Shown here: positions 54,600 to 64,000 of the stretch, one piece after another | How positions within the stretch are numbered: position 1 is the first letter of the stretch | Layout: the number at the start of each line of letters is the position of its first letter | Origin: Locusta migratoria | Taxonomy: Eukaryota; Arthropoda; Insecta; Orthoptera; Acrididae | Direction: 5' to 3' | DNA length: 64,000 bases | NCBI GenBank assembly: GCA_026315105.1 | Contig: CM048744.1 | Coordinates: forward strand, 348,401,668-348,465,667 | The notes under the pieces: generated by a model | Told to the model about the DNA's origin: nothing | Database searches by the model: none | What the model saw: only the letters and a program-made list of their open reading frames with translations | Position numbers and translations under genes: made by a program

Positions 54600-54870
54600 A
54601 GCATGATGCTGGTAATTGTTCCAGTAAGTCTCACTGGGTAGTCAGATTAATTTTTCTCATTGGAGTAGTGCCAGTCTCATAATTTCCAATGTTAAAAGTG
54701 GACTGCCAGTAGCTGCTTGAAGAGATGAAATTGGTGTCTTTTTCCCCTGATAATAAGGCACAGAGCTTGTTTTTGGAGGACATTTAATTTAGATATATTT
54801 GTTGACAGTATGTAATAATTCACATCTGTACAATATGCCTTGGAAGGAGCAGAATCATGGACCAGTTGGA
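54600..54870 (-). pseudogene. Jockey-type LINE scrap
   Basis: The minus strand reads ISKLNVLQKQALCLIIRG and FHLFKQLLAVHF, resembling the post-RT region of Jockey-clade proteins. The fragment adjoins the 3' side of the Gypsy element, where its 3' LTR would be expected. Confidence 0.55.
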
Positions 54871-54989
54871 AACATTTAGTAGACGACATGGACATGATGA
54901 ATATGTTATAGTCACTTACCACGACAGACAGCTCAATTGTGAGTGGCAGGGGAACAGAGATGGATAATTGATAGCAGGGATCGGAGAAG

Positions 54990-56240
54990 GGCAGGGGACA
55001 AGTGAATCCTCTAAAGGACGAGCAAGGAGAGGAAGAAGAAGGTGCGTGAACCGAAGGCAAAGGAGAGATGGGGGGGGGGGGGAGGGGCGTGAGGGGAGGG
55101 AAGAGCAGGAGGGAGAGGGAGGAGGAGGAAGCCTCGATCTGGGAAAGCAAGATTGAGATATGCGAGCTTTACGTGATTAATGGAGATGGCAGAAAGTTTG
55201 CCATTGAGAAGGATAGTGTAGGTGTTTGTTGCATGAAGGAGGACAGAATAAGGACCAGAGTAAGGGGGCTGTAATGGCAGGCAGACGGTGTCATCACGCT
55301 AGAACACCAACTCGCAAGTCTGAAAGTAAGCTTACAGGCGGAGGAGAGTGGCGGGCAGGAGGGGGAAGGGAAGCTGCAGCACAGATGAGGCGGACTTGGT
55401 CTATCAGGGAAGGGGGATCCTTGAGTGAGGGGGGGTGGGACGGGGGGACAAGCTCACCAGGTAAGGCGAGTTGTTGCCCGTACAAAAATTCTGCAACAGT
55501 GCCATGGGGTCCTCCTTGTAGGTCAAACACAGGACAAGGAGGACCAGGGGAAATGTGTTGAGCCAAAGTGACCTGTGGAACCGAAGGGCTGCTTTTAGGG
55601 TCCGGTGCCACCACTCCACCAGCCCGTTGCTCTGTGCATGGTAGGCAATGGTACAGATCTGGCAGATGCCACAAAAGTGACAGATGTTAGTGAAAAGGGC
55701 ACCTTCTAATTGACGTCCCTGGTCATTTGTGATGACCGAGGGCAACCAAAGTGAGCAATCCAGGAGGATGTGAAAGGACGGACTTTGCAGTGATGTTGAT
55801 CAGAGGTGTTGTCTCCATCTACCTTGTGGTGCAGTCGATCATGGAAAGGATGTACCAGTGAGCACGACTGGCAGAAGGGGACCAACAAGATACAAGTGGA
55901 TGTGCTGGAATCTGCCGGACGGAGGAGGGAAAGAACCAAGCAAAGGGAGGTGTGAGACAAAACCTTGTTGTGCTGACACATGACGAGTGGGCCCAAGACA
56001 GACAATCCCAACTCATGTCACACCAAATGAAACACTCACACACTTGGTGTGTTGAGGCTTTGTCACCTGGGTGCGTGAGCTTATGCAACTTTGGGAAAAT
56101 AGGACACTGAAGAGAGTGGGGAACAAATGGATGGAGTTCGCCCGTTGAGTCATCACACCATACCTCACCAATGACACCTGGAAAGGTAATGCAGATGGGA
56201 TGTAGAGAAGAGGAGTGCATGGAGATCATCATTGGCAGAT
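54990..56240 (-). pseudogene. Gypsy integrase region
   Basis: Reading leftwards: a zinc-binding-like part with LHKLTHPGDK (about 56085), the core with HWYILSMIDCTTR-like text (about 55840), then VITNDQGRQLEGALFTNICH (about 55735) and AYHAQSNGLVEWWHRTLKAA (about 55640), which carry the usual second Asp and Glu regions. LVLLVLCLTYKEDP follows near 55540. The C-terminal GPYSVLLHATNTYTILLNGK segment is near 55230. The frame shifts several times. A G-rich, proline-coding tract (about 55060-55130) follows. Confidence 0.82.
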
Positions 56241-56287
56241 TGCAGGGTGGAGAGAGATCGATGACGGTAGAGACAGCATGGATCCAC

Positions 56288-56640
56288 TCACTTGAGGTAA
56301 TGCACATCCATTGTGAATTGCGAGATGTAGTCGAGGTAGCGGAAGCGCCAAGGGGACAGATCAGCTGGGACATTTTTGATGGCAGCAGCCAGCAGTTTGT
56401 GATCCGTAAGAACATGAAAGGTGTGACCTTCAAGTTCTGCACGGAAATGTTCAATGGACTTGTAGATGGCAAGAAGTTTCCTACCAAAGGCTGAGTACTT
56501 GAGTTGTGCGTTATTTAATTTTTGGGAAAATAACTGCAAGGGAGGGATTACAGCATTGTGAGACAGGCTGAGAACAGCAGCGATAGCAGTATCGCTCACG
56601 TCAGTAGTGAGAAAAACTTCACATCAGGATTGCTTGAGCA
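56288..56640 (-). pseudogene. Gypsy RNase H region
   Basis: The minus frame reads SDTAIAAVLS, LFSQKLNNAQLKYSAFGRKL (FDREL expected), HFRAELEGHTFHVLTDHKLL and WRFRYLDYISQFTMDVHYLK. TDHKLL marks the conserved late aspartate. The glycine-for-aspartate change in the AFGRKL motif adds to evidence of decay. Confidence 0.87.
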
Positions 56641-57350
56641 AGTAATTACTTGAGTGCATTGAACGATTCGCTCATTTGATCCATCCAGGGCACCGCATGG
56701 TTACGTGACGTGTGCTTGCCAGCCAAAGTGTCTGTCAGGGGAGCCTGAACTTCAGCCGCATTGGGCAGGTGCTGCCTTTAGCAGTTAATGGTGCTGAGGA
56801 ACCTACAAAGCTCTTTGTAAGTGTGGGGACGCATAATGTTCTGCACCAAGTTAACCTTGTCAATGGGGGAAGTGACACCCTCCGACGAGACTATACCCAA
56901 GGAACTGTACTGAGGGAGATGCAGTTAGCATTTGTCATCATTCAACTTGATTCCTGCCTCAGCCAGCCTGTCAAGAATGATTTGCAAATGTCTTTTATTT
57001 TCCTCGACTGTGGAACTGAAAATTAGAATGTCATCTAAGTACATGAAGCAAAATTTTAAGTCCTGTAAAACCTCTCTGATAAATCGTTACCAAGTCTGTG
57101 TGACTGTTTAATTCCGAAGTGCATGAAGCGATACTGTAAAAGGCCGAGTGGGGTGGTAATGACCATTTTCCCAATGTCCTCAGGAGCCATGGAAATGTGA
57201 TGGTAAGCACACTTGCAATCAACAGCCGAGACAACTTTAGATCTGGCAAATAATTTGAAGAACTCAATGACGTTCGGCATCGGGAAGCAGTCAATAATGG
57301 TCTTAGCATTGAGCTTGTGATAGTCGCCACACATGTGCCAGGTGCTGTCA
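56641..57350 (-). pseudogene. Gypsy reverse transcriptase
   Basis: In order: MCGDYHKLNAKTIIDCFPMP (about 57330), VVSAVDCKCAYHHISMAPED (about 57230; the first catalytic Asp is in SAVD), ITTPLGLLQYRFMHFGIK (about 57150), then YLDD (57030-57041) with ILIFS, whose catalytic pair is intact. The thumb, with TDTLAGKHTS and VPWMDQMSESFNALK, is near 56720-56650. Frame shifts separate these blocks. Confidence 0.87.
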
Positions 57351-57379
57351 TGTTTCTTTACTAAGTGAATGGGTGAGGC

Positions 57380-58695
57380 TCAACTACTATAAGACAGTAG
57401 TTCAGATAATTGTGCGCCGACTGCAGCTAATTTTTTGGGACACAGAGTGCGTGGCTTAGAAAACACAGGGACATCGTCAGTGAGGCACAGTCTGTGAACC
57501 ATGCTGTTCATGATGACAGCTACTTGTGAGGCAGGTGAGAGCGTGGCGCTAGGTGTGGAGGACATGGCTGGAGTGACAGCTGATAGAGGCAGTCGTGGCA
57601 GCAGTATGCTGCGCAGATGTTTTAGAAACTGGTGGTGGTGAGGAGGTGGAGGCAGTAGCCCCAGGTGGCACACGTGTAGCTGGCCATGTCGATGTAGTTG
57701 TTGCATAGGTCTTGAGAGAGGATGACAGTGCTGGTGGAGTGGCAGCAGACGAAACAGTAGCCATAAGTGATGAGGAGGCCAATGGTGGCACGCGAGTTGG
57801 CGAGTGTGGTGCCAACAAGCCAGCAGTTGTAGCGGCCATTGTTGACAAGGCTGCCGTAGAAAAGTTGAGCCGCAACTTCAAGTACTTGGTGTGCACGTTA
57901 GCCACAGGTGGCATGCAAGTGGGTGCACATGGCACCAAGGAGATGGCAGTGGTGAGCGTGTAAGTCAGAGAAACAGCAGGAGGCGATGCGCGCACAGCTG
58001 AGCGAGTCGCCTGTGAGGCGACACAAGCTGAAGGAAAGACAGGATGGCCAACATCACAGCGAAGGCTGGTGAACTGGTTGGTGAAATTAAGCCCTGTAGA
58101 GTAGTGTGCACATGAATGTCTGACAGAGAATTTGTGAGAAGCAGAAGCAGGAGCACTTCTGGAAAGTCACTCGCGGAGCACTTGAACGAATACACGACTG
58201 TCTATTTTGTGCAGAGTTAGAGGGTTTGTGGAGCACACAAACAATGCAAGAGTTTTCTATTGTCTTTGCACACCTTTGTGTACAAGTGGGGAGGATCAGG
58301 AGTAATACTCGGCGAAGGCAAAAGTTCTGAAGTAGAAGAGGGTACACGAGGCATAGGAGCACTGTGACGAACCTATGATTTTTGCACCATGGGGCCGGAC
58401 AGCTACTCGAGGACTTGCAAAGTCGAGCAAGGATTGATTTTCAACCAACTGCCAAGACAGGTCAACACGTTCACACCATAAATGTTCCACTTGCGCATGT
58501 TCCGAATTAAATTTGGCACTTTGAAGTTTGGCCACAGTGTCGAACACTCACGAATTATGCTAAAGCGTTCACGGCTTAATTGTTCAAGTTGCACATGTTC
58601 CACACGTATCTTGCCAATGGTACTTCCAAGTTCGGTGACAGTGTCTAGACACTAACGAAATACACTACGATTAGAACAGATCGACGCAGCACACT
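57380..58695 (-). pseudogene. Gypsy linker between protease and RT, Ser/Thr/Pro-rich
   Basis: The minus frames 57995-57549 and 57706-57380 are rich in Ser, Thr, Pro and Ala without a known domain. The remaining part to 58695 reads as broken frames with SKFNSEHAQVEHLW-like text. I assign it by position between protease and RT; its function is unknown. Confidence 0.5.
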
Positions 58696-59060
58696 CTATA
58701 AAAGTTTGTGAGGGGGAGTGAAACACTGCATATCGAATGACATCAGGAGACAGTCAATTGTGAGAATAGGCTTGAGAACACCAACTACTAGAAAATCCCA
58801 TTCGAACACACGTGAAGGTGCGAGCCTGACTGTGAGAGTTGTGGAGACCAAGCAGCAGTGTTGCGAGGTGTTGACAGCTCGAAGAAGCATGTTGGTCAGT
58901 CGCACAAGGTTAAGAGACAGTCCGAGAGGCAGAAGTGAGACATTAGCACTAGTGTCAATGAGGAAGTTTATGCCAGAGTTCAGATCAGTAACACAGAGAC
59001 AAGCACCCACAGTGGCAACTGTACGCACAGAGTGGAGAATAGGTAGGCGCCTGCAATCTA
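58696..59060 (-). pseudogene. Gypsy aspartic protease
   Basis: The minus frame begins near VRTVATVGACLCVTDLNSG and continues FLIDTSANVSLLPLG. The active-site triplet is DTS, where DTG or DSG is usual for retroelement proteases, though DTS also occurs in some. WDFLVVGVLKPILTIDCLLM is the flap-distal region with the I-x-D motif. The frame is open across the domain. Confidence 0.82.
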
Positions 59061-59617
59061 AAAGGTGGGAGGTGGTGTCTGGACCATCCCACCCACCTCA
59101 TTTGAGTAGCTGCAAGGGGATCTACACTTGTTTGCACACTGCCGAAACGGACATGGGAATAATAATATGGGTAGTTCAGCTGTGGGAAGTAAGGGGATGA
59201 AGGAGGCATTTCCTCTTCACCAGAGCTGACGCCCTCTGGTGCTGGCAGCGGCTGGAGTGTTGCAGTGACAATGCAGTGCGGAATGCCATGGTGAAGTGGG
59301 AATGACCCCGTGTGAAGGTAGGTGGGTGTGGTTCAAGCTTCACACACTCAGTCTGCAATGCATATACGCTCACTGGGGGACTCAAGCACACAGTACATTA
59401 ATTTTGTTTGCACAGCCAGAGGGAGTTTTCTCATCCAGATTGCCATGAGCATGGAGCCAGGCATAACCTGCTTGTTAAGCAAGAGTTGAAGGCGTCACCA
59501 TGGTTATGATGGACGTTTGTCACCAAGGTTCTCCTTTTGAATTATGTGTTGAACAGTCTCCTCCAAAGACCGTGTGACATGCTCCAGGATTGTCTCTTTA
59601 GCACTGTCAGAGCTGTC

Positions 59618-60660
59618 TTAACTGAGGGGGCAGGAAACCAGGTCACAAATCAGATCCATGTGGTTGTGCAGTGAAGTGATTAAACAGAGGTAGTGAGTGG
59701 AGTCATCCAAATTATAATGCTCGAATACACACTCAATAAGAGTGAGCCAGGTGGTTGGAGAGTTGAAAGAAAATTGAGGCAGCTTTGGCAGGCAGCCTGG
59801 CGGTGGAGATGCAGGCAAGCCAGGACATGGCGGAGGTACTGCAGCATTGGCGTCAGTGATCAGCAAAGGCTTGGAAGTGTCGTACAGAGCAGCAGAGGTG
59901 CCAGGTGGTGCCGGAGCAATGGTGAAAAGTCCAGCAAAGTACAGGTGTGGAATGGGACCACTTTGCACCATGGAAGGCACACCCAGGGCTGTGTAGCACA
60001 CACCTTTGCAGAGTTGGCACAGTGGATGAAACTATGGGCATCACAGGATGGTTTGTTGCTTGGAATGTTCACAAGATGCACTGAGCAAGGCAGCTGAACT
60101 TATACAGAGGTTGGGAGATGAGCTGCCGGAGACAAGCATGCATGAAGAGGTGCACTTGCAAAGTTAGCACAATGTTCAGCACAAACATGGATACAGTAAC
60201 TAGGCTGGTGAAGTTCATAAGGTACACTTTGATGAACAACACTCGAAGAGGCAAAACTTTGTAGCCCACCTGGTCGTTGGAGGTCAGGCGCACGACCAGC
60301 GGACTGATACACTGGAGTACCCGGCATGATAGCAGGCAGCTGCATGTTTGAATTTTGAACAAAGTCCACATTGCAGCTGGCATTGCCCGAAGCACTGAAA
60401 AGCTGAGAGCACTCAAACCGTGGCGCAGCATAAAAAGGAGCACTCAAAAGTGTCTGTGGAGTGACAAAGCCAAAATCACATCGCTGAGAAACAGCATTGT
60501 TGAACTGCGGCAATGTGAAGATGTCCTGTGGTGAATGTCTGGACAAGTGCAGCAGCCTGGCATCGTGCAAACTGCTAACACTTGTGAAAAGGCTGGAAGC
60601 CACAGGCTGAAGAGGAAGTGTGAGTCTGGGAGGCAGTTGCACAGGTGTTGACATGATGAA
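59618..60660 (-). pseudogene. Gypsy gag-like region
   Basis: The minus frame from about 60660 (MSKFIMSTPVQLPPRL) is rich in Pro, Ser and Gln. A second frame ending near 59618 contains KLPQFSFNSPTTWLTLIECV and FEHYNLDDSTHYLCLITSL, the conserved capsid-like stretch of Gypsy gag. At least one frame shift joins them. No zinc knuckle was seen in 59061-59617, where the frame is broken. Confidence 0.75.
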
Positions 60661-60773
60661 CTTGGACATGGGAACGTTGGCGTACCAAGTTACGATCAAA
60701 AGAACACACAAAGAACTGAGGGAGAACACTGTGCCATATGTGTAGAACTATTTTAGTATGGTGTCACCACCGT

Positions 60774-61022
60774 GGAGGTTACTACAGGCAGTGGAGCCCA
60801 ATGACCACACACTTTACAGTACAAATGCTTTATTCAATGTTGTCAACACAGCGAACAAGTACAGACTAACTTAAACATGGCAGATGATACAAGAAGAGCA
60901 AAAACCAAAGATAGTCAGACAGATATGACACTTGTTTTGTGACCATGATTGACGACCAGAGACACATAAACACTCGCATTGGTGGCTAGCACCGCCACAC
61001 ACCCATGCAGACTACCGTAACA
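60774..61022 (-). repeat. candidate 5' LTR of the Gypsy element
   Basis: On the minus strand it starts TGTTACGG and contains AATAAA (near 60825), followed outside by TGGTGACACC. No partner LTR is available to confirm the limits. Confidence 0.35.
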
Positions 61023-61518
61023 GAGGCCGGTGTAGCTCTCACTTCTAATAGCTGCAAAGTTTTACATTAAGCAACTCATTATGAGGTGGATGAGAAAGAA
61101 ATAAGCAGAACACAGATAGGACAAGTACTGTATTTTACATGTGACCTATCCTCAAAGACACCTAGCACCACAAAAATCAACTACCTATGCTCATTGCGCA
61201 ATATGCACATTTGAAGCACTGAGCAGTATGGAATCTACCTAACACAAGGAGAGCGGAGAGTATAAAAACCCCAAATGTGTGACCAGTGGCAGCACATCCT
61301 GTGTGTTCTCTGCTTCATTGTACCCCTGGATAAAAGCTTGCCGTGAAAAAAAAAAATAAATAAAATAATAATAATAAAATAAAAAGTGTTTTTAAAATAT
61401 CATTCTTCATTTCTTTCTTCTATCGGATCATTTTATGTGCACATTCAAAGTATTTTTATCACACAAGAAATGTTTTACATCTCGGAGACAGCACGTATAT
61501 GAGTCATTGTGTGACCAC
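61023..61518. other. interval with a TATA-like box, no gene recognised
   Basis: The plus strand has AGTATAAAAACC at about 61259. The downstream sequence has no open frame or known element, so no promoter is claimed. An AT/A-rich tract follows at 61345-61395. Confidence 0.35.
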
Positions 61519-61522
61519 TTAA

Positions 61523-61811
61523 CATGTTGGCTGCCGCACACTTAGTGATGGATGTTTCACATCCATGCCGGGCCAGGGTAAACTAATATACACTCATCAT
61601 TCCAAGATCATCATATTATATGTTTCACATACATGTGTCTGTATTGGAAACACGAAAACCAATGCTATACCACACTGAACAGAATGGGACTTGTGGTGGC
61701 CGGCGGCCACACGACATTGGGCGTTGGGCATTGCTGTGGCCGCCGCCGGCCACATCGTGTGACGCGTAAGGCATTGCTGTGGCGGTTGGCAGTCACACGG
61801 CAGTCAACATG
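61523..61811. mobile_element. piggyBac-like MITE, TTAA target duplication
   Basis: The 289-bp element is flanked by TTAA (61519-61522 and 61812-61815). Terminal inverted repeats are CATGTTGGCTGCCGCA (left) and CATGTTGACTGCCGTG (right, reverse complement), 13 of 16 identical. The inside carries GC-rich GGCCGGCGGCCA-type palindromes and no transposase. TTAA duplications and such ends are the mark of piggyBac-type transposition. Confidence 0.85.
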
Positions 61812-61979
61812 TTAATGTAGACAGGAGTGGTTGCAGCAATGCAGTGCACATTGGAGCTGTTAGACACACCAGCTCCTGGTTACTTGAGCTCTGGTGGTTA
61901 TGCAGGAATTGTCCCGAAGCAAATATAATGGAGGTACTGCGCATCTCGCATTGCACATTGGTAAATCCTCCATTAAGGC

Positions 61980-62036
61980 AACATCCACCCTTCTTCTTCT
62001 TCTTATTTTTTTTTTATTTTATTTTTTTTTATTTTT
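61980..62036. repeat. TTC and T-rich low-complexity tract
   Basis: (TTC)n followed by T-runs broken by single A or C. Simple sequence. Confidence 0.8.
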
Positions 62037-62162
62037 TGGCACATTGAAGATTCATCAAAAACACATCATATTTGGTAAAATATCTTATAACTATAAAGAC
62101 GCATCAACTATAAAAGCCTTCAGAAGCTCAGATCATGAATAATAATGAAGTCAGTACTCTCC

Positions 62163-62232
62163 ACCTACCATGATAGCTGTGTGGTTAGTGACATCGAGTT
62201 ATACCATTGAAGGTAGTGGCTTTGAGACTAAC
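62163..62232 (+). other. degenerate tRNA-like head (possible SINE)
   Basis: TAGCTGTGTGGTTAGTGACA resembles an A box and GGCTTTGAGACTA a mutated B box at tRNA spacing, followed by a T-run. The evidence is weak and no TSD was seen. The surrounding 61816-63057 interval has no gene recognised, but contains a G-run at about 62704-62713. Confidence 0.3.
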
Positions 62233-63061
62233 TGCAAGCAATTTTTTTTAACCTAATCTTCCATTTAACAGATACGGGAACAACAATGACTTTTGTATTG
62301 TTACTTGTCACATATCTTTGAATGTTTTAGCAAGTGTTTTGTGATTTTGAAGGTAAATGACATTTATACTCTTAGGAAGGGGTGCTGCTTACAGTGTCAC
62401 GTGACCTGAATGTAGCTTGTCTGTTCATCATAATAGATTCATTTAGGTAGTCACTTAACAGTGTATCAGTTACTTACTGTGTTTTAGTGTTCATGTGCAT
62501 ATTCATACGTACTCGGTGTTTATTATCACAGAAAAATGAATATTGTTCAGTATCCTTACAAACAAATTACTCAGCTTTAAGCTTGGAATAAAAGTGTGAA
62601 ATAAAGATGCTTGGTAAACCCACACCTCAGCTTGAGTTAAAGCAAGTGCAAACAAGCTGAGAGGTAAAACATTCTACAGATCTTTTAAGCAACATATATA
62701 TAAGGGGGGGGGGGCAGTGGCAAACGGGATGCTTTACCCCCCGGTGCCACTCTCAGAGTTGCACCAAATTGTCTGAATGCTGAGTAGCGAATGGGAGGGG
62801 TGGGGGGTGGGGAGAGGGGAGAAAGAAGTGAACCCTCAGTCCCCTGAAGCACCAGCCACCACTGCTGGTGATGCAGCTTCTGCTGGCCTGTGGACCCTTC
62901 TAGAAGTGTCACCCTGCTGGAGTCGTGTAGCCCTGCTATGCTGGGCCGCAGCAAAGCCTCCTTCCAACACAATGATTGCCACCCTCATGTTCACATAGGC
63001 AACATTGACACCACATTGTATCTCCTTACAAATCTGCATGTCCGGCACATCACCTGTTTAA

Positions 63062-63132
63062 CACTTTTGCTGCGGCTGATGATATCCTACAGTGAGTGCG
63101 GACGCTTATAAGTGTCAGCCGCAGCGGACGTG
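63062..63132. mobile_element. 71-bp piggyBac-like mini-element, TTAA flanked
   Basis: Flanked by TTAA (63058-63061 and 63133-63136), with ends CACTTTTGCTGCGGCTGA and CACGTCCGCTGCGGCTGA (reverse complement), 15 of 18 identical. With so little between the ends it is close to the smallest unit a transposase could still recognise at both ends. Confidence 0.75.
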
Positions 63133-63488
63133 TTAATATGCAATCGTGATACCTCCCCCCCTTCCCAGAGGGTATATTTTGTGTTTTCTGTCATCGGAAA
63201 CCACAAAATTTTGCACTAACTCCCCCCCTCCCCCCACATGTGATTGAGTGTTAGTCCCTCTTTTTGTTTCCTTTACAAGCATATCTTAGTGGTTACACAA
63301 ACTTCTTCATTGATATTAGCACACAGTACATTAACGTATGACATACTTTTGTCATTACTTCTTTTTGCAATATTTTCATTGATTAGCCTGTAATTTCCTT
63401 TTTGTTCTATTAACTGTAACTAATTACTGTACATATTTATTTGTTAGTTATATACTTGGTACAATTACTTATCGCTTATTTGCTCTTT

Positions 63489-63780
63489 TTCTCCTAGGGG
63501 GAGATTCAGATTCAGGATCACACTTAATGTGTCTTCTTTCCTTTAACTCTAGTTCACTTTCTTCTGTATCATACATTATTGTAACCATTTCTTGTTCTAT
63601 GACTACTTGTTACACATCATCATCTGCAATTTCCTCACTGTATCTTGGGGCTGATTTATATCTCACTACAGCTTCAGGATATTTGGTTACCACTGTGTTT
63701 CTCACACTCACCTTAGTGCAACAGCCATCACCCCATTTTCTAATTTTTTTTAAACATTCTCAACAACATTTTCGGTAGTT
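63489..63780 (-). pseudogene. unidentified reading frame, one stop
   Basis: On the minus strand a frame runs with one in-frame stop: WGDGCCTKVSVRNTVVTKYP, RYKSAPRYSEEIADDDV, stop, QVVIEQEMVTIMYDTEESEL, ERRHIKCDPESESPPRRKRA. The acidic and basic bias looks protein-like, but I do not recognise the family. It might be a decayed transposon protein or an exon. The final 220 bases hold nothing recognised. Confidence 0.35.
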
Positions 63781-64000
63781 TTATAGATAGCATATGATTA
63801 CAATTCTTATCACTGTTGTGCCTAGATATTGCCATATTGAGAAATTAATCCATTTTTACTTATAAATATAATTCTTTGCCGATATTCTATTTCATCTTGT
63901 AAGGTGTTTGTGAAAGGCTGCGCTCAGGTCACCTAACTGCCGCACTACATGTTCAATAGTCAAACTTAGAGTTACCTCTGTAATGTTACACTTATCATCT

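Larger units (their letters stand above)
54985..61022 (-). mobile_element. Gypsy LTR retrotransposon, decayed, 5' LTR candidate at right
   Basis: The minus-strand element has gag, protease, RT, RNase H and integrase in the usual Gypsy order, reading from about 60660 to 55000. At the right, 60774-61022 may be the 5' LTR: on the minus strand it starts TGTTACGGTAGTC, carries AATAAA near 60825, and is followed by TGGTGACACC, which looks like a primer-binding site. No second LTR is visible on the left, where LINE scraps begin. The 5' LTR call is tentative. Confidence 0.8.

Noticed and set aside
54692..55150. 152-codon proline/serine-rich minus frame as a gene
   Set aside because: It spans the tail of the Gypsy integrase, a G-run and a LINE scrap; composition comes from simple sequence.
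56819..57706. Open plus-strand frames over the Gypsy element
   Set aside because: These are shadows of minus-strand RT and linker coding, with no motif of their own.
61255..61330. TATA-box promoter for a downstream gene
   Set aside because: No coding sequence follows; a TATAAAA word is expected by chance or from an old LTR.

Overview
The window looks like repeat-dense, non-coding DNA from a large arthropod genome, most likely an orthopteran (grasshopper or locust type). This rests on a highly repeated tRNA-derived SINE, here called SINE-A, whose head contains GCCGGCCGCGGTGGCCGAG and a GGTTCGAATCC B box, together with RTE, CR1-like, Jockey, Penelope, Gypsy, mariner, pogo, hAT, piggyBac-like and Helitron-like remains. 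The taxonomic placement is inference. I found no convincing host exon, no intact tRNA or rRNA gene, no CRISPR array and nothing prokaryotic. Almost every long reading frame is a transposon protein or a shadow of one.

Region 1-31 kb. It starts with CR1-like LINE fragments (1-545, 1260-2265). A complete but slightly damaged RTE element follows at 2638-5911, flanked by a perfect 10-bp target-site duplication (TSD). SINE-A insertions come next, including one SINE nested inside another (7006-7410), then a tandem duplication (8100-8680), a fold-back pair of 260-bp inverted arms (9297-10150), a four-copy tandem array (14044-14405), a non-autonomous hAT element with an 8-bp TSD (15326-15797), a Helitron-like element (17272-18214), a deleted Tc1/mariner-type element with 39-bp inverted repeats split by a SINE (19023-19879), a decayed second RTE-like LINE (20440-22355), another CR1-like fragment, an RTE 3' fragment split by a candidate solo LTR (23677-24540), a mariner fragment, and a long CR1-like fragment (25445-27110).

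Region 31-55 kb. CpG density falls sharply near 30.9 kb and SINE-A disappears. Present are a pogo/Tigger-like element with TA-flanked inverted ends (31757-34756), a different SINE (SINE-B, 36226-36545), a decayed mariner-family transposase (38110-39315), a 5'-truncated RTE copy with an 11-bp TSD (39597-41300), and a layered locus. In that locus a minus-strand Jockey element (46010-42835) is interrupted by a Penelope-like element carrying RT and GIY-YIG remains and by a three-copy SINE composite with a 13-bp TSD. After it comes a plus-strand Gypsy fragment opened by an internally deleted LTR element with paired LTRs (47299-51230), then a hAT-like transposase pseudogene (51765-53225) and LINE scraps.

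Region 55-64 kb. A long, frame-broken Gypsy polyprotein lies on the minus strand (about 60660 down to 55000: gag, protease, RT, RNase H, integrase). It is followed by two TTAA-flanked piggyBac-like miniature elements (61523-61811 and a 71-bp one at 63062-63132) and an unidentified broken reading frame. No new functional system was found. The observations most worth following are the CpG boundary, the compound SINE unit with its own TSD, the near-intact RTE copy, and the miniature DNA elements whose ends and TSDs can be read directly.
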